Part shown: positions 59,867 through 64,000 of the stretch, piece after piece
How the letters are laid out: every line of letters starts with the position of its first letter
Position numbering within the stretch: position 1 is the stretch's first letter
DNA from: Diospyros lotus
Taxonomy: Eukaryota > Streptophyta > Magnoliopsida > Ericales > Ebenaceae
Direction: 5' to 3'
DNA length: 64,000 nt
Assembly (NCBI RefSeq): GCF_014633365.1
Contig: NC_068352.1
Location: forward strand, 4,642,393 to 4,706,392
Made by a program: the position numbers and the translations under genes
Notes under the pieces: generated by a model
What the model saw: only the letters and a program-made list of their open reading frames with translations
Told to the model about the DNA's origin: nothing
Database searches by the model: none

Positions 59867-62182
59867 TGTAAGCACCCCCGCCCGGACATCCCAACCACCC
59901 GATCTATCCGAACGGGAGCGCCTACGGAAGGAGAAAAAGAATGAACACAAGATCGAAAACCACTCTAGCATGCATATGCAAAAATAAAAACAGTGGAAAC
60001 GAAGCTAAACGTATGCATGCACTACGGGTACCCCGCTATTACAGCGATCACATGATAAATAAATAAACACAGACTCCTATACTGACATACACGAGACTCG
60101 AGGAAAGACCTGGCATAGTACAAATTAATAGAGTAAATCATACTCAAACATCAGAGTTGACAGGGATTGACGGGATTGCCTGTACACCATACCGACTCTG
60201 CCACTAAAAGATAACTCCCTTGCCATGACCCACGCTGCCACTACTTGGAATGATGGAAAGCAAAGTGAGTCAAGAGACTCAGCAAGCATAAAGAAATAAA
60301 GGCTGGAGGCTGTATAGATCCAATAAACTCTCCCCAGAATAAAATCCCAGGTACACACAAGTCATGAGACGCTACAACACAATAGCATAGCACAATAAAA
60401 ACACATATCGGTCCTTGGGGCCCACACAAGACACACGACACCCAAATCCCATACTAACCTGTCGCTGCCCTGAAAGGCAACATGTATCTCCAACAAAGCT
60501 GCGCGCGCTGTCCCGGGGCGGTACTCTCGTCACCCGTCTATGTCGGTACTCCCGACACTCGAGCCATAAGCTCCCTCGGAACGGTACTCCCGTCCGAGAA
60601 CTATATACTACCAGTAACCATGCAATGCACATAAAAATACAATGGCGTAGTGAGCATCAACATGATACATGACGCCCATACATTCAGGCATCAGGCCATG
60701 CTCCGCCCATATAGTAAACCACACGCGATGCATATGCCCGTGCTGGATGCAACCTGACCAAGCTAGCATGTCCGTATCCAAGCATACTCAATAAATGAAT
60801 ATCCCAACATGCAACTCGTACCCATGTGCATATCAAATCATGAACAGTAATATAATGAATCTAAACGTGCAGTAAATCACATACTAGTAGAGCTAGTCAG
60901 CAGTGCCCGGCACCGGTCAACGGCCAGTGACTAGGAGTGTCCACCCTACGGTCCACTTCAGGGCCGTACAATAGTCTACCCCAACGTCACTAACAACCGA
61001 CCCCTGCCCTACTGCTCGATAGCTCTAATCGAACTATAAATAATTCTGAGAAAAATCGTAAATAAACCCGCATGTCTAGGAACCTAGTCCCCAGACTGGT
61101 TCAGCATCATTCCCAAAAGGAGTGGGGTTGGTACAAACCCCCATAGACTCACAACGAATAGAATTCTAGAAGCCTTGGATTTAATTTAAATTAAAACAAA
61201 TGAATAATAATTCAACAAATAAGGCTAAACGCCGAATTAACGTAAGGGACGTGATAAAATATAGGAAATCAGGGGGTCTTTCACGAAAATTAAAGATCAT
61301 AAGGCGAGGGTTAGGAGCTTGCTTGAAATTAGCTGCTTTCAGGCTCTCTTGTATTCCTGGTGCAAATTAAATCATTTCCTAGCAAATAACACAACCGAGA
61401 CTTAAATTAATTAATTCTAATCACGTAAAATTTATAATTTAAACATATCACGCTTCTATTAATTTTTACCCACGTACCTGATCACTTCCTTTGCTGAAAA
61501 ATCCCAAAATTCTATTATTTTTCTCTTATTTTTCCTTCTTTTTATTTTCTTTCATTTCTTTTCTTTTCTTTTCTTTTCTTTCTTCTCATTCCTTCTTCTT
61601 CTTTCTTCCCCGACTCTGCTCTGCGCGCCATTCTTCTTCTTCTTCTTCTTCTTCTCTTCTTCTTTCCTTTCTTCTTCTTCTTCTCGCGACTGAACCAGCA
61701 CCGCCTCGGCCTCCTTCCTCCAACCGCCGCCGCCTCCAGCTCCGCCTCCCACAGCCGCACACGCCGCCACCGCTGCTACTGCTTCGCATCGTCACCGTCG
61801 CCGTTGCTCCGCGTCACCGTCGCTGCTGGGTGCTCGGCTGCCATGGCCAAGCAAAGCTCGGCCAGCTTCCATGGCCGCCGCTCCCTTTCTCCCTCTCGGC
61901 TGAGCTCTCTCTCTCTCTCCTTCTCAATCTCGATCTCCTTCTCTCTATCTCTTTATCCCTCTCGCATCAACTCTTGGCCTGAAGCTCTCTCCCGAGCTCT
62001 CCATTTCCAACTCTCACTCTCTCTTTCTCTCCTCTGCTTCACGACCACAACTCTCAATGTGAGAAAAAAATATCATTTTTTTTTATGCTTGTTCTCCAAC
62101 ACACGCGCACTACCACACAAATTAATTAAATTAATTTAATTTATTCTTTTATTATTATTTCCAAAAATTTGAGGATATTACA
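59867..62182 (-). mobile_element. Solo LTR, family 2 (copy G)
   Basis: 2,316 bp. The plus strand starts TGTAAGCACCCCCG and ends GGATATTACA, with TSD CAAGT on both sides (59862-59866 and 62183-62187). By analogy with family 1 (TGTAATA...GGGGCNTTACA) it is on the minus strand. It shares blocks with the remnant at 2420-3753. It has no internal region. TTC-rich and CT-rich tracts (61500-61690 and 61900-62040) cause spurious open frames. Confidence 0.9.
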
Positions 62183-62187
62183 CAAGT

Positions 62188-64000
62188 GCTATATATAGGC
62201 CCTATATGTATTATAGGAGATTGTATCATCTAGCATTATTGCTAGAAAACCTATTTTCTGGATAGAATAAGTCTCTTAAGAGAAAAATAAAATAAATAAT
62301 AATCTACTTAAAAGTGTTCTCTTTGAAATAAAGTTGAATATCATTTCATTGATTAAAGAATAAATTTTTGTATTATTATTCAAATGAGTAAAACAATATA
62401 GATATAATATAGTAACAAAAAAGACTTTGTAGTTTTGCTTTTATATTTTTTACTAAAAATACTTAAAATATTATCAAAAATTATTATTCATCTCAATTAT
62501 ACAATTAATTGGAGTGTAGCATAGTCAAAAATATAGTTACCTAATTAAATATAATTTTTTAATATATATGATATTATAATTAAAATTATGTATCCGTTAA
62601 TGTGCACGTCTTATTCCATTTTTAATAAAAATATGTCTTACTCCCGGGAATTATTATTTTCCTAGCGAGTGAGTCATTCGTGCCTTTTTCAAGAATTGAA
62701 CCCTATACCTCCCAATCTCCAAAAACTTAACGTACATGAGCTAATCTGAATGTCTTATTTATTCATGTTCAAATCAAATTTTAAATTTAATTTAAATATT
62801 TTATGAATTTCACATTAAATTTTGATTAATGTTTTGTTAAAGGTTAATTTTAACAACATTACTAAGTTCATGAATTATATAGCATGACATTATATAGTTA
62901 ATGATGAAATTTAAAATAAGTAAAATGTATCATCTAAATATTGTGGATATTATTTTTATTCTATCTGCATATTATTGATTTAAAAAAAATGAGTATCCAC
63001 TAAAGAATAACATATTACTCAATAATGAAAATAAATATCTTTAATAAATGTATGCGTATATGGGGCACATATACTATTTTTATTTATGTACTACTAAGTT
63101 TTTTTTTGTATAGTCATTTGAATTTTTTGTTTTTTAATTACGTTTATTTATTTATATTTTAAAGTTAAATTTATTTTTATATATGTCTGTATTTTTAATT
63201 TAATTTAACCACTTTACTTTAACGTTTAAAAAAAAAGATAAATACAAGTACATAGATATAATCAAAATAACGACAATTTTGAGTTATTAAAATTAAAAAA
63301 TATATATTTAATTAAATTAGTCAAAAATATAAATTTAATTACTAATTTTTTATTATTTTCTTTTTTTTTAACAACGAATTTCATCACTAAATTCAGCGCA
63401 TGCCCCAAAATTGAACGCGCACCAGCCTCCACCTTCCTCTCATTCACGCGTTGAGTGGCAGCGCTGGGATATTAATTCCAGCAATAATTCCAAGTGTTGC
63501 ACCTTGGAATCAAACCCCCAACCTCCAAGCACCAAGAATCTCTATACGTGCGCACAAATTAGCCGATCTAAAAGGCCTCTTTAGTTATGAACCTGTATAA
63601 ATTATATTTATAACATTTTCTTTCAAATTTTCAAAAATTATATTTATACTTCAAAATTTTCAAAACTTATTTAATTAATATTAATGTTAGTAAAGGAAAA
63701 TAAATATTAAATTTAATTTTAATATTAATATTTATTAATTTTATTTGATTACTAATTTAAATATAAATTTATAAATTATTATATTTGCAGCAAAAAATTT
63801 TGTTCTTATTTTGAAATTAAATTTCAATGTCATATTTTAATAATTTTGTTGAATTAATGAAAAATAATTTTAATTTACAATAACTTTTAATTTAATTTCT
63901 TAACTTTAGCGTTGAGCTTATCCCATCGCTAAATTTAAATAATTTATTTTTTTAGCGACAGGTATAACTGGTCACTAAACTTCTAATTTTAAAATTAAAA
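62188..64000. other. AT-rich tail of the window with two tRNA-like (SINE-like) segments
   Basis: No gene seen. On the minus strand, 62755-62650 has 'ttagctcatgtacg' and, about 45 nt on, 'gggttcaattc'. 63590-63460 has 'cggctaatttgtgcg' then 'gggtttgattcc'. These resemble the A and B boxes of tRNA-derived SINEs, at low confidence. At 63908-63980 'cccatcgctaaa' and 'tttagcgacaggt' motifs suggest the edge of another CACTA-like element beyond the window. Confidence 0.35.

Noticed and set aside
61491..62139. 163- and 111-codon serine/leucine-rich frames
   Set aside because: They lie in TTC/CT-rich tracts inside solo LTR copy G.

Overview
This window is repeat-dense, AT-rich nuclear DNA from a flowering plant, most likely a eudicot. 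The evidence is introns with plant-type GT/AG junctions, plant-specific transposon families (Athila-type Ty3/Gypsy, Ty1/Copia, CACTA, hAT and foldback elements) and two recognisable plant genes. Most of the sequence is nested mobile DNA. Exact termini and target-site duplications (TSDs) can be read for eight insertions, and an imperfect TSD for a ninth.

Layout, left to right. 1-2419 is the 3' part of a long LTR (family 1) set into another LTR remnant (family 2, 2420-3753). 3759-5011 is AT-rich with a foldback element. 5015-23763 is one CACTA transposon (TSD TTG). It carries a captured, broken fragment of a phosphofructokinase gene (6740-7425) and a trace of its own transposase (about 20546-20641). 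It was later invaded by an Athila retrotransposon (7938-19794, TSD GCTAC), whose own left LTR was then hit by a solo LTR (7998-10084, TSD GAATC). 23764-27850 holds simple repeats, a possible SINE, an unidentified GC-rich segment and a truncated Copia 5' end.

28025-30447 is the only gene that looks intact: a two-exon P2B (ACA-type) Ca2+-ATPase relative. It has kept a clean reading frame and the membrane scaffold but has lost every catalytic signature (TGES, PEGLP, DKTGT, the whole nucleotide-binding domain, and TGDGTND). 31691-34333 is another family-1 solo LTR.

38743-46420 (minus strand) is the 3' end of a gene for a DUF21/CBS/CorC_HlyC-type protein. Its penultimate exon is split by a 5.76-kb Copia element (40616-46375, TSD GGGAT). 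The right third holds further solo LTRs (46815-49628; 51881-54779 nested in 51456-56991; 59867-62182), a degenerate Ty3/Gypsy protease fragment and a GC-rich hAT-like element.

No gene network operates here. The biology is layered transposition, gene capture and gene disruption, plus one probable pseudoenzyme. No tRNA, rRNA or CRISPR array was seen. Mobile-element boundaries with matching TSDs are read directly from the sequence. Clade names and gene identities rest on recognised motifs, without database searches.
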